A DNA stretch of 64,000 nucleotides from NCBI RefSeq assembly GCF_026672275.1, contig NZ_JANQCD010000029.1, positions 1 to 64,000 on the forward strand, given 5' to 3'. Of this stretch, positions 16,909 through 24,901 are shown piece by piece. Source of the stretch: Marinifilum sp. D737 (GTDB lineage Bacteria; Bacteroidota; Bacteroidia; Bacteroidales; Marinifilaceae). The translations under genes were made by a program, and so were the position numbers. Below the pieces are notes generated by a model that made no database searches, was not told the DNA's origin, and saw only the letters and a program-made list of their open reading frames with translations. Position 1 is the stretch's first letter; each line of letters starts with the position of its first letter.

Positions 16909-18798
16909 TCAATAATTAAACCCTATCAAATTAAAATATGCTAACCAGGGAATAAAAAACAGAGCTGTCACAACAATGAATGACTGATAAACCAAATCAA
17001 AAGTTCCAAGATCTTTAAAACGAATAGCCTTTATCAGTAAATAGATGCTACTAAACTCCAAAGCAATGATGATAAATGGCAAGACTAAGGCCATTTTAAT
17101 GAGCAAAGGAATACCATAGAAAAATTCCATAGGGTCAGTGGTTAGTAAAGCAAAAGCAAGCATAAAAAGGAAAACGATGATTAAAGAGGCAATGGAAAAA
17201 TTGATTTTCTTAAGAAGGTGAGCCTTTTTGTTGCGAACAAATAGTTTAATGATTGTGCTAGCAATGATGTAAATCGATAAAATAAGAACAATACCTCCAA
17301 TCCAGAATTTCAGAAATGTAACAGGTTCATACCTCTTTAATTTCTCATATGCATGAGTTTCTGCAAAAAAGTATGCTATTTCGCCTTTTGTATTTCTGCC
17401 AAATGCCTGGAGCCAACCCCGTTTCGAATAGAAAGTTAAACCGGATACAGGCAAAAATTTGTCGTTCCATGGCAATACCTCTAATACATTGTCTTTTGCT
17501 ACAATTTCAATTTCTGGGGCCAATCCAATTAAAACACCTACTTTATCGAAAGTTGTATGCGAATTAAGTGTATACCGATAATGACCTGCAAACTTCTCCA
17601 AAGTTTCATCCACTGAACCGATCTTAGCTTCTATTTTTGCTTTGTGCTTGTTGTTTATATCGCTGGGTATCAATCGTGACAAAAGCTCATTAATAAATTT
17701 ATCAATAAATACGCGACTTTTTCTGCTTAGATAATTCGAAGAGTTAACTGAAACAAACAAGCCTAAGTTTTTTTCTGGGAATAATGATAATTGATTTGAA
17801 AAACCTTGATAACTACCGCTATGTCCGAAATACTTCATCCCGTTCCATTGGTATTCTTGAAAACCAAGCAGCCATCCGCATTCGGCCTTTTCATATTGCT
17901 TAAATGGTGTATGTGTCATTTTAACTAGAGTAGTTGAATCTAAAATTTGCCTTCCATTAAACCTGCCATTATTCAAAAACATAGAGATATAGTTTCCCAT
18001 GTCCGAAGCTGTTGATTGAAATGAAGCTGAAGGATAAAAGAGAGGGAAATCAGGCTTGTATGGAATTAACTTCTCGTTCTTTTGCAAATAACTTGTAACG
18101 TAGTTTTCTTTGAGTTCTGCTTGCCTTTTAAAACCGCTATAATTCATTTCGAGTGGTATCAATATTTTTTGCCTGACGTATTTATGAAAAGGTAAACCTG
18201 ATACATCTTCAACAATAAGTCCCAATAGAGCATATCCCTGATTGGAATAGGTTACGACATTACCTGAGGGTCTTACTTGTGATGGCAGATACATTTTTAA
18301 ATATTGAGCTAAGGGAATGACATCTTTTTCGGTTCGAACCGAAGAGCCAATATTGCAATAATCTAATCCGGCAGTGTGTGTTAATAGTTGTCTTGCGGTA
18401 ATCGGGGAGTCGAATTTATAGCTAATTTGAAATGAAGTGAGATAATTGTTAACATCCCGATCAAGTTCTAACTTTCCATTCTCAACTAATTGCATAATTG
18501 CTGTAGCCACAAAAGTTTTTGAAATGGAACCTACTCCAAATATTGACGAGCTGCTGTTCACAGGGTTTTTAGACTCGATATCTGTAACGCCATAACCCTT
18601 CATGTGAAGAATAGAATCTCCTTGCATTAAAACTATGGTAGCCCCGGCAATATTAAAGCTAGCTAAACCTTCAGTAAATTCAGAATCGATCCAGGCATTT
18701 AAATCATTTGTGTTGTTATCGGTATTTTGAGCGCAGACTATATTTCCATTAGAAAATAAAGAACATAAAATTGAGAATACAATAAGTAAGTGTTTCAT
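16909..18798 (-). CDS. Serine hydrolase (beta-lactamase/PBP family) with C-terminal membrane domain
   Basis: A 629-residue protein with a signal peptide (cleavage near residue 23, VCAQ). The catalytic domain is of the class C beta-lactamase/DD-peptidase type: Ser91-x-x-Lys94 in GVGSISKTF, Tyr184-Ser-Asn186, and HSG at 326-328 in place of the KTG triad. After a linker domain there are four predicted membrane helices in the last 130 residues. Such proteins include peptidases acting on D-amino-acid peptides and esterases; true beta-lactamase activity is not implied. It is preceded by the MotA/ExbB-like gene on the same strand, with a hairpin between them. Confidence 0.8.
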   Translation of the reverse strand: MKHLLIVFSILCSLFSNGNIVCAQNTDNNTNDLNAWIDSEFTEGLASFNIAGATIVLMQGDSILHMKGYGVTDIESKNPVNSSSSIFGVGSISKTFVATAIMQLVENGKLELDRDVNNYLTSFQISYKFDSPITARQLLTHTAGLDYCNIGSSVRTEKDVIPLAQYLKMYLPSQVRPSGNVVTYSNQGYALLGLIVEDVSGLPFHKYVRQKILIPLEMNYSGFKRQAELKENYVTSYLQKNEKLIPYKPDFPLFYPSASFQSTASDMGNYISMFLNNGRFNGRQILDSTTLVKMTHTPFKQYEKAECGWLLGFQEYQWNGMKYFGHSGSYQGFSNQLSLFPEKNLGLFVSVNSSNYLSRKSRVFIDKFINELLSRLIPSDINNKHKAKIEAKIGSVDETLEKFAGHYRYTLNSHTTFDKVGVLIGLAPEIEIVAKDNVLEVLPWNDKFLPVSGLTFYSKRGWLQAFGRNTKGEIAYFFAETHAYEKLKRYEPVTFLKFWIGGIVLILSIYIIASTIIKLFVRNKKAHLLKKINFSIASLIIVFLFMLAFALLTTDPMEFFYGIPLLIKMALVLPFIIIALEFSSIYLLIKAIRFKDLGTFDLVYQSFIVVTALFFIPWLAYFNLIGFNY

Positions 18799-18837
18799 AA
18801 GATTTGATTTAAAAATTAAATTTTAGGGTGTAAGATG

Positions 18838-18864
18838 CCTGTCGGTTGGTAAACCGAGAACAGG
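18838..18864 (-). repeat. Hairpin between the MotA-like and serine hydrolase genes
   Basis: CCTGT-CGGTT, loop GGTA, AACCG-AGA-ACAGG: a 10-base-pair stem with a 3-base bulge. No T-run follows in either direction, so it may be an mRNA stability or processing element rather than a terminator. Confidence 0.45.
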
Positions 18865-18895
18865 TATTGAAATATTTAAAAAATTGATAGGGCGT

Positions 18896-19303
18896 TTAAG
18901 CGGAATATTGGTTTCCTGGCTTTTTCTCAATCAAAGTAGATGCTATAAACCATAACAATATTGATAATAGATAAATAAGGCTCCCATAAATGGAAACAAT
19001 CGTAGTGGTTTTTAATGCTGAAAATATTACCGTTGGTTCATAATTAATTGAGCTGACTGCTCCTTCTTTCGCTGCCCTAAAGAATCCAAAAAGTCCAAAC
19101 ATCTGACCCAAAAATCCAGTGACAAGGGCAAATAATCCTATTGATTTTCCATATTCAAGTTTTCGTAAAAAAACTTTTTTATCGATTTGTTGGGAACTGT
19201 ATGCAAGAATAAAATGATAAATCATCCAGGCAAGTGTGATCATTAATAGAAGCGTAAGAACCCACATAAAAAAAGGTCCTCCTGTAATAAATAAATCGCT
19301 CAT
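18896..19303 (-). CDS. MotA/TolQ/ExbB-like membrane protein
   Basis: A 135-residue protein with three hydrophobic helices: residues 10-33, 55-73 and 95-120. The central segment (GLFALVTGFLGQMFGLFGFF) followed by ALKTTTIVSIYGSLIYLLS resembles the pore helices of the MotA/TolQ/ExbB proton-channel family, but the protein is shorter than TolQ or ExbB and no TolR/ExbD partner lies next to it. Its role is unknown. It may be co-transcribed with the serine hydrolase, and it is divergent from a LytTR regulator. The similarity is judged by eye only. Confidence 0.55.
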   Translation of the reverse strand: MSDLFITGGPFFMWVLTLLLMITLAWMIYHFILAYSSQQIDKKVFLRKLEYGKSIGLFALVTGFLGQMFGLFGFFRAAKEGAVSSINYEPTVIFSALKTTTIVSIYGSLIYLLSILLWFIASTLIEKKPGNQYSA

Positions 19304-19453
19304 AATTAATTAAATTTGTAATGAATACTTCTGCCAAATTATAGGAGATAAGAAGATTCACAAAGGTTGAATCCACTTCTTAACCGGTTGTTTGTCCACT
19401 CTAAATGGTAATAAAGAGATCTTTGCCGAAATTAGCTCGAAAAAATTGAAAAT

Positions 19454-20224
19454 ATGAATATCAAATCGAAAAATCTCCATTTACACATTGCCTATTGGAT
19501 TTTTGCTCTACTCGTTTTAATTCGAGCATTTGGTTTTTCATGGGAAGATAAAGTCAATGCATTTTACTTCGTAGGAATGATTTTTCTAATTGTAATAGGA
19601 ACATCCTATTTTTTCAATTATGTGCTTGTTCCGAAATTTTACTATACAAAAAGATATGGACGATTTGCATTTTATACCTTTTGTATGGCTATCATTTCGT
19701 TTTACCTTGAAATGCTAGTATTGCTATTCTCTTATATCTATCTGGCAGATCTGAACTATCTTGGTTTGGATTCCGACGCTGCTCAACCTATGCTTCTGGC
19801 AATTGTATTGTATTTTTTGGTACTTTTTGGTGGCTTTTTATTGATGATTACTCAAATAAATGAAAACCGACAAGTAATTCAACAACTGGTGGATGAAAAA
19901 GAGAAGATGAAAAAGTCCTTTCTGGAAATCATGTCTAATCGAAAAATATGCAAAATACCTTGCGAAGAAATTATCTATATCGAAAGCCTATCAAATTATG
20001 TAAAAATCATTACAATAAATAAGGAGATATCAAGCAAGGAAAAGATAAGTAGATTATCCGAAAAGTTACCAGATTCTTTTCTAAGAATTCATCGTTCATT
20101 TATTATCAATACAGAAAGAATTAAGGAACGTTCACTCGACGAGGTTTTGGTTGAGGATGTTAGGCTTAATATTGGCAGAACTTACAGAAAAGAAGTTAAG
20201 GAATTGCTGAATAAAAGAGCTTAA
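19454..20224 (+). CDS. Membrane-bound LytTR transcriptional regulator
   Basis: A 256-residue protein. The N-terminal 140 residues hold four membrane helices. A short coiled link (VIQQLVDEKEKMKKSF) leads to a LytTR DNA-binding domain from about residue 158 to the end (CKIPCEEIIYIESLSNYVKI, FLRIHRSFIIN, LNIGRTYRKEV). There is no receiver domain, so the signal probably acts through the membrane part. It is divergent from the MotA-like and serine hydrolase genes, which are its most likely targets. The ligand is unknown. Confidence 0.85.
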   Translation: MNIKSKNLHLHIAYWIFALLVLIRAFGFSWEDKVNAFYFVGMIFLIVIGTSYFFNYVLVPKFYYTKRYGRFAFYTFCMAIISFYLEMLVLLFSYIYLADLNYLGLDSDAAQPMLLAIVLYFLVLFGGFLLMITQINENRQVIQQLVDEKEKMKKSFLEIMSNRKICKIPCEEIIYIESLSNYVKIITINKEISSKEKISRLSEKLPDSFLRIHRSFIINTERIKERSLDEVLVEDVRLNIGRTYRKEVKELLNKRA

Positions 20225-20346
20225 AATTGATTGTTTGAGATTATCATAAACGACTTCTACCTTATAGTTTTATACTGGATGGAATACCTTTAAAGCTACC
20301 CGCGATTTTGCCTGTTATAAGTAATGCAGATGAATTTAGAACACAA

Positions 20347-20712
20347 TTATGACTCAAACTTAGCCCTCGATTCCATTATATCTTCCATATTTTCTTCTGC
20401 CCAATCCACCAAATTGTTGATATGTACTAATAATGATTTTCCTCTTTCTGTGATTTCATATTCTACTCTTGGTGGGATTTCAGGAAATACAGTTCTTTTT
20501 ATTAATCCATCAGCTTCCAGTGTTCGAAGAGTGACGGTAAGCATTTTTTGGGATATGTCACCTATGGTTTTGTGTAATTTATTAAAACGCATATTATCTA
20601 CTTCTCCTAAAACCAGAAGGATCAATACTGACCATTTATCACCACACCTATTTAAAACTTTTCTTACGGGACATTCCTCAAAATGAGAAAATATTTCTAG
20701 TTTTTTTTCCAT
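20347..20712 (-). CDS. HxlR-family transcriptional regulator (first)
   Basis: A 121-residue winged-helix protein of the HxlR family: CPVRKVLNRCGDKWSVLILLVL at the N-terminus, then RFNKLHKTIGDISQKMLTVTLRTLEADGLI as helix-turn-helix and wing. The N-terminal CPV cysteine (Cys15) is the position that senses quinones or electrophiles in some members, such as YodB and HypR. It is divergent from the cupin-BFD gene. A 6-2-6 palindrome 27 bases upstream of its start codon is the likely operator for both. Confidence 0.9.
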   Translation of the reverse strand: MEKKLEIFSHFEECPVRKVLNRCGDKWSVLILLVLGEVDNMRFNKLHKTIGDISQKMLTVTLRTLEADGLIKRTVFPEIPPRVEYEITERGKSLLVHINNLVDWAEENMEDIMESRAKFES

Positions 20713-20738
20713 TTTATCATCTTGGTTTTCAACATTAG

Positions 20739-20752
20739 TTACTTGAAAGTAA
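20739..20752. promoter_or_regulatory. Palindromic operator candidate between HxlR gene and cupin-BFD gene
   Basis: TTACTTGAAAGTAA, a perfect 6-base inverted repeat with a 2-base centre. The half-site AAGTAAGT recurs at 20816-20823. The size and position suit an HxlR dimer that controls both divergent genes. Confidence 0.5.
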
Positions 20753-20888
20753 GTATCTCACTTTGCTGTAAGTTCTTGGAATATAGATACTATGCAATTA
20801 GTTTTGACGCACTAAAAGTAAGTTAAAATACATTAGTTATCAAGAATTATCAATTTGGTTTAAACCTAAATTATAGATATTAGTTATT

Positions 20889-21452
20889 ATGGATTTAAGT
20901 ACTATCGAAAAAGCTATCGAAACAAAAGTATATCATATTCATTCCGATATGAAAGTACCATATCATGAACATGCAGCTCAGGATGAAGTATTTTATTGTA
21001 TAAAAGGAGAAGGTATTGGTATAGTAGACGGAAAAGAAGTAGAGTTAACCGTAGGAAGTGTTTTACTTGCTCCAGCTGGTTCGATGCATACTCTTAAAAC
21101 TGATGGAGATTTATACGTAACAGCTTTACTAATTCCTGTAAATAGAATTATCTGCCACTGCAAACAAGTGACCTATGGTGATATTAGGATGGCTATGGTT
21201 AATGGAGCTCGTACCGTAGAAGAAATAAAAGAAATTACAGGAGCAGGTAACGGTTGTGGGAATTGTATTGATGATGTAAAAAAAATACTGGGATTAGCTT
21301 GTGGTTGTAAGATGATTACTATGGAAGCGGTTGTTGATGCTTTTAATAATGGAGCCAATACAGTTGAAAAGCTTGGAGAAGTGACAGGAGCAGGCACCGA
21401 TTGTGGAAAATGTAAACTTTTACTACAGAATATAATTGATACAAGAAGGTAA
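20889..21452 (+). CDS. Cupin fused to two BFD-like iron-sulfur domains
   Basis: A 187-residue protein. Residues 1-85 are a small cupin barrel with the metal-binding pattern YHEHAAQDEVFYCIKG and a later APAGSMHTL. Two BFD-like [2Fe-2S] domains follow. The first has IICHCKQV and NGCGNC; the second has CGCKMI and TDCGKC. Each has the spacing CxC...CxxC. BFD-type domains occur in bacterioferritin-associated ferredoxin, where they pass electrons for iron release, and in nitrite reductase and other electron-transfer proteins. The cupin presumably senses or binds a small molecule or metal. The fusion is unusual to me. It is divergent from an HxlR regulator. Confidence 0.8.
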   Translation: MDLSTIEKAIETKVYHIHSDMKVPYHEHAAQDEVFYCIKGEGIGIVDGKEVELTVGSVLLAPAGSMHTLKTDGDLYVTALLIPVNRIICHCKQVTYGDIRMAMVNGARTVEEIKEITGAGNGCGNCIDDVKKILGLACGCKMITMEAVVDAFNNGANTVEKLGEVTGAGTDCGKCKLLLQNIIDTRR

Positions 21453-21549
21453 TAAACTTCGCAAGATTCGGATTTTTCAGACCTACCTGCTAGAAGCTTA
21501 AAAGCAGCATAACAGTTGAGAGAGGTGAAAATAGCTTGGTAAAAAAATA

Positions 21550-21583
21550 AATACCTCTTTAATTATTTAATTAAAGAGGTATT
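21550..21583 (-). terminator. Terminator between converging genes
   Basis: A 15-base perfect stem, arms 21550-21564 and 21569-21583 with loop ATTT. The T-run is on the leftward side, so it mainly ends the ydhR transcript, though it could also stop read-through from the cupin-BFD gene. Confidence 0.7.
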
Positions 21584-21688
21584 ACTTGTCACTTATGAAT
21601 AAATTTGTGCCCTTTCTGTTTTATTGAAAGTTGAATGGTAAGACATATTTTTTTGAAAGATTATGCCAGCATAATAAACTATTAAAAG

Positions 21689-21994
21689 TTAGTTGAAAGG
21701 CCCTTTGTTAATTTTTGAAAGTTCTTCATTTATTTCGAAGATTCGCCCTCTAATTTCTGAATATCCCCACTGGCTTAGTCTTTCGGTATGCATTGCCAAA
21801 TATTTTTCTGCATTTGCTCTGTTGTCAAATACATAAACACCTCCGGCTGTTTTGTCAGATTCATTCTGAGTCCAGATTTTCCAAACTACACCTGGTTCAT
21901 CATTAATACTATTTGCAAGATCTTTCATTTGTTTTGCCATTTCCTCACCAAAAGGTCCTGAGTGAGGAAAATCTACATACATAATTACTGCCAT
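21689..21994 (-). CDS. ydhR: YdhR-family putative monooxygenase
   Basis: A 101-residue ferredoxin-like-fold protein of the YdhR family. HSGPFGEEMAKQMKDLANSI, EPGVVWKIWT, GGVYVFDNRANAEKYL and IFEINEELSKIN line up with E. coli YdhR by memory. The family is related to antibiotic biosynthesis monooxygenases, but the enzyme activity is not firmly known. It lies in a leftward group with a nitroreductase and a small membrane protein, divergent from an HxlR regulator, which suggests a response to quinones or other electrophiles. Confidence 0.85.
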   Translation of the reverse strand: MAVIMYVDFPHSGPFGEEMAKQMKDLANSINDEPGVVWKIWTQNESDKTAGGVYVFDNRANAEKYLAMHTERLSQWGYSEIRGRIFEINEELSKINKGPFN

Positions 21995-22072
21995 TTTACT
22001 TTATTTTTAAATTGTTTATACTTATCGAATTTTAAAATTGATAATGTTAATCTGTCTTTCGCAAATGAGATT

Positions 22073-22654
22073 TTAAAATCCCAACCACTTCACTTTTTCT
22101 TTTAAATCAGGGCTTTGTCTTTGTGGAGCAATTGGCTCCATATCAGGATACCCAATTGGAATAATCCCAGCTATGAGCCTGTCTTCGGGCATAGCTAAAA
22201 TTTCTTTTACCTTTTCAGAATGATTTAATCGGCTCCCAATCCAAACAGTACCCAGACCCACTGCCTTCGCTTGCAAAAGTATATTCTGAATAGCTGCACA
22301 ACTGGCTTTCAAAGCCTCTTCTCTTTTGAAGCTGTCCTCTAGTTTTGGGTAGCTTACAATGATGTGGCAAGGAGCACCTCCAAAATTTTTTGAATACTCC
22401 AGCATTCTTTGCTTTTCCTTTTCAGGAATATAAGGTGCTGATGGAATGTATTCTTTGGCAAACTTGTAGAACTCATCAGATATATTTTTTGCAAATTCAT
22501 CTCGCACAACAACGAATTCCCAGGGTTGACTATTCCCTGCTGATGGTGCCCAATTGGCTGCTTGCAATACCTTTTCTATTAAGGCGGGCTCAAGTTCTTC
22601 ATCCTTATATTTTCTAATGCTTCTCCGATTTTTAATTACATCTATTACATCCAT
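22073..22654 (-). CDS. Nitroreductase-family flavoprotein
   Basis: A 193-residue FMN-dependent nitroreductase-like protein: IKNRRSIRKYKDEELEPALIEKVLQAANWAPSAGN at the N-terminus, PWEFVVVRD, then AIQNILLQAKAVGLGTVWIG and IPIGYP. These segments bind FMN and form the dimer. Members reduce quinones, nitroaromatics or enones with NAD(P)H. The neighbours YdhR and an HxlR regulator point to electrophile or quinone stress. The exact substrate is unknown. Confidence 0.9.
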   Translation of the reverse strand: MDVIDVIKNRRSIRKYKDEELEPALIEKVLQAANWAPSAGNSQPWEFVVVRDEFAKNISDEFYKFAKEYIPSAPYIPEKEKQRMLEYSKNFGGAPCHIIVSYPKLEDSFKREEALKASCAAIQNILLQAKAVGLGTVWIGSRLNHSEKVKEILAMPEDRLIAGIIPIGYPDMEPIAPQRQSPDLKEKVKWLGF

Positions 22655-22733
22655 TCTTTTTTACTTTTTCTACCAGCCCCATGTATGTTAGCACTTTGAT
22701 TGATTTTTCTTGATGGGCTTCATTGGTTTTGTG

Positions 22734-23126
22734 TTATTGATTGTCTTTTAGTTTTATAAAGCTTAAAATTGCCAGCAAGGCAAAAAATATTGGATCCGAC
22801 CATCCAAATCCAACAAAGATTTTAGTAAAACCTGCATATAGTGTTATTAGTACGCCAAGAACATTTGTTAGCATCAAGCCTTTAAATAGTTTTTGTGCAG
22901 TAAGGCTTTTAGTTTCTACATCCCTAAATAAAAAGCCTATAATTGCTATACCACCTAAGAAAATGCTATTGTGTTGAGATAAGAATGTTGAATATTGATC
23001 ATTTAATTGCACACCATAATTGGGCCATATGATCTTAGGGAAAAAGAATAATCCAATCGCGAAAATCGCATAAATGCTACTGTGTACTTTTAGGAAAGTA
23101 CTGTTACTTATTTTTTTCATCTCCAT
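22734..23126 (-). CDS. Small four-helix membrane protein
   Basis: A 130-residue protein with four predicted membrane helices: residues about 13-32, 51-66, 82-101 and 107-124. I recognise no family with certainty; it resembles small DUF4345/DoxX-like integral membrane proteins in size and helix number. An in-frame ATG two codons in (23120) could be the true start. It is the first gene of the leftward group with nitroreductase and YdhR, and its upstream region holds two palindromes likely bound by the divergent HxlR regulator. Confidence 0.65.
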   Translation of the reverse strand: MEMKKISNSTFLKVHSSIYAIFAIGLFFFPKIIWPNYGVQLNDQYSTFLSQHNSIFLGGIAIIGFLFRDVETKSLTAQKLFKGLMLTNVLGVLITLYAGFTKIFVGFGWSDPIFFALLAILSFIKLKDNQ

Positions 23127-23182
23127 CTAATTTTATTTTCATGCACAAATAAAGAAATAGAATGCTGTATATTTACTATGTA

Positions 23183-23215
23183 TTTCCTCAAGGAAACCAG
23201 TATCCTCGAGGTAAC
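23183..23215. promoter_or_regulatory. Two tandem palindromic operator candidates for the second HxlR regulator
   Basis: TTTCCTCAAGGAAAC (23183-23197) and TATCCTCGAGGTAAC (23201-23215) are two copies of one palindrome, TWTCCTCRAGGWAAC, with an 18-base period. They lie between the divergent membrane-protein gene and the HxlR gene, 21 bases before the latter's ATG. This is a good layout for autoregulation. Confidence 0.6.
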
Positions 23216-23236
23216 TAACAGGGAAATTCTGAAAAA

Positions 23237-23593
23237 ATGGAGAAGAAAGAAGATATCATTTTGTCCAGGCAATGTGTTTTGCAAATAAGAGCTATAAAAG
23301 ATACCATGGAACTCTTATCAGGAAAATGGAAAATGCAGATAATTGGTACATTGTTACGGCATGGAACAATGCGATTTATGGAGCTTAAAAGAACTTTAAA
23401 TGGGATAGCTCCCAAAAAATTATCGAAGGATTTACATGAGCTGGAAATGAATAAATTAATAACGCGAACAGTTAAAAATACGAAACCGATTACTGTTGAG
23501 TATTCGATAACAGAACATGGAAGAACATTAGATGGTTTAATAGGGGAAATAATTGATTGGGGATTAACACATCGCCAAACGATAATAGGATAA
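23237..23593 (+). CDS. HxlR-family transcriptional regulator (second)
   Basis: A 118-residue winged-helix protein: CVLQIRAIKDTMELLSGKWKMQIIGTLL, then RFMELKRTLNGIAPKKLSKDLHELEMNKLI, typical of HxlR. The N-terminal Cys14 is in the sensing position but the CPV triplet is replaced by CVL. It is divergent from the membrane protein/nitroreductase/YdhR group, whose expression it probably controls through the two palindromes at 23183-23215. Only 25 bases separate it from the YcaQ-like gene, so it may be the first gene of a two-gene unit. Confidence 0.9.
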   Translation: MEKKEDIILSRQCVLQIRAIKDTMELLSGKWKMQIIGTLLRHGTMRFMELKRTLNGIAPKKLSKDLHELEMNKLITRTVKNTKPITVEYSITEHGRTLDGLIGEIIDWGLTHRQTIIG

Positions 23594-23618
23594 TCTCTGC
23601 TCATATAGAATAAAAACT

Positions 23619-24809
23619 ATGTCTCGAATTAGTGATACTCTTTCCTTTGATCAAGCCAGAAAGTTGGTCTTGTTATCTCAACAAATCCCTCCGGTAAAGC
23701 ATAAGGGAACAGCAATTGATGCCAGCCTTTTGGCCATCGAGCATTTGGGCTACATTCAAATTGATACCATTTCGGTGGTTCAGCGAGCACATCATCATAC
23801 TTTATGGACTCGAAATCCAAAATATCAAGCTTCACATCTCGACCAGTTGCTTACCGAAAAAAAGGTATTTGAATATTGGTCGCATGCAGCTGCCTATCTG
23901 CCTATGCGCGATTTTCGTTTTAGCTTGATACGAAAGCATGCAATAGCAAGTGGAGCTCAAAATCATTGGTACGAAAAAGATGAGAAATTGATGAAAGACA
24001 TCATAAAGCGAATTGAGCTTGAAGGTCCTTTGATGGCAAAAGATTTTGAGAATACGGATAAAAAAAGCAGAGATTGGTCGAGTAAACCTGCCAAAAGAGC
24101 CTTGGAAAACCTGTTTATGCAAGGCGATTTAATGATTCCCTTCAGGAACAAATTTCATAAAGTTTATGATCTCACCGAAAGGGTAATTCAAAATGATATT
24201 GATGTCTCCATGCCAAGGGAAGAGGAATACATTCGTTTTTTGATTGTTAGATATTTGGAGGCAAATGGCTTGGGTTTGGCATCGGAAATGGCCTACCTGT
24301 TAAAAAACACCAAACCCATAGTGGAAAGGCATCTAAAAGAAATGCACTTAAGCGGAGAGCTGTTGCAAATGAAGGTAGGAGAGGTAAATTACTACACTTT
24401 GCCAAATGCTCTTGAACTATTGAATAAACCTTTATTGCGCAGTAAATTGAAAATTTTATCGCCTTTCGATAACCTATTAATCCAGCGAAAGCGTATGCAT
24501 TCTTTATTCAATTACGATTACCAAATTGAATGTTATGTGCCCGAGGCTAAACGCAAATTTGGATATTTTTGCTTGCCAGTTCTTTGGGATGGAAAATTGG
24601 TGGCCAGGATGGACTGCAAGGCTGATAGAAAGACATCGGTATTGCATGTAAATCATTTAGCATTAGAAGCAAATCTGAAGAAATTAGATGCTTTTTCCGA
24701 AGCCTTATCGAAAGAATTAAAAGCATTTATGAGCTTTAATGATTGTAATCAGATAAAAATTCACAGAACAACACCCGAGTCGTTTCATTTTGCAGTAGAT
24801 AAGTTTTAA
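23619..24809 (+). CDS. YcaQ-like winged-helix DNA glycosylase family protein
   Basis: A 396-residue member of the YcaQ/AlkX family (DUF1006), built from winged-helix repeats. E. coli YcaQ unhooks DNA interstrand crosslinks. Visible family segments are HLGYIQIDTISVVQRAHHHTLWTRNPKY near residue 43, FEYWSHAAAYLP near residue 85 and the C-terminal LSPFDNLLIQRKR. The QxD pattern in YIQID corresponds to the catalytic region of YcaQ, where a QxQ motif is described; the second Gln is Asp here, so activity should be tested by alignment. It lies 25 bases after the second HxlR gene. Confidence 0.8.
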   Translation: MSRISDTLSFDQARKLVLLSQQIPPVKHKGTAIDASLLAIEHLGYIQIDTISVVQRAHHHTLWTRNPKYQASHLDQLLTEKKVFEYWSHAAAYLPMRDFRFSLIRKHAIASGAQNHWYEKDEKLMKDIIKRIELEGPLMAKDFENTDKKSRDWSSKPAKRALENLFMQGDLMIPFRNKFHKVYDLTERVIQNDIDVSMPREEEYIRFLIVRYLEANGLGLASEMAYLLKNTKPIVERHLKEMHLSGELLQMKVGEVNYYTLPNALELLNKPLLRSKLKILSPFDNLLIQRKRMHSLFNYDYQIECYVPEAKRKFGYFCLPVLWDGKLVARMDCKADRKTSVLHVNHLALEANLKKLDAFSEALSKELKAFMSFNDCNQIKIHRTTPESFHFAVDKF

Positions 24810-24901
24810 AAGTACTTATTCTTTGTTTTAACATTTTGAAGCAGATTTTTTTATAATTTCGTCCGTACAAATCAGAAAATAAACGATTAATATAGATAAA
24901 A

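Noticed and set aside
16909-18798. True beta-lactamase (antibiotic resistance gene)
   Set aside because: It has the S-x-x-K/Y-S-N/HSG residues of the broad serine hydrolase family, but also a long C-terminal membrane domain and no close resemblance to known resistance enzymes.
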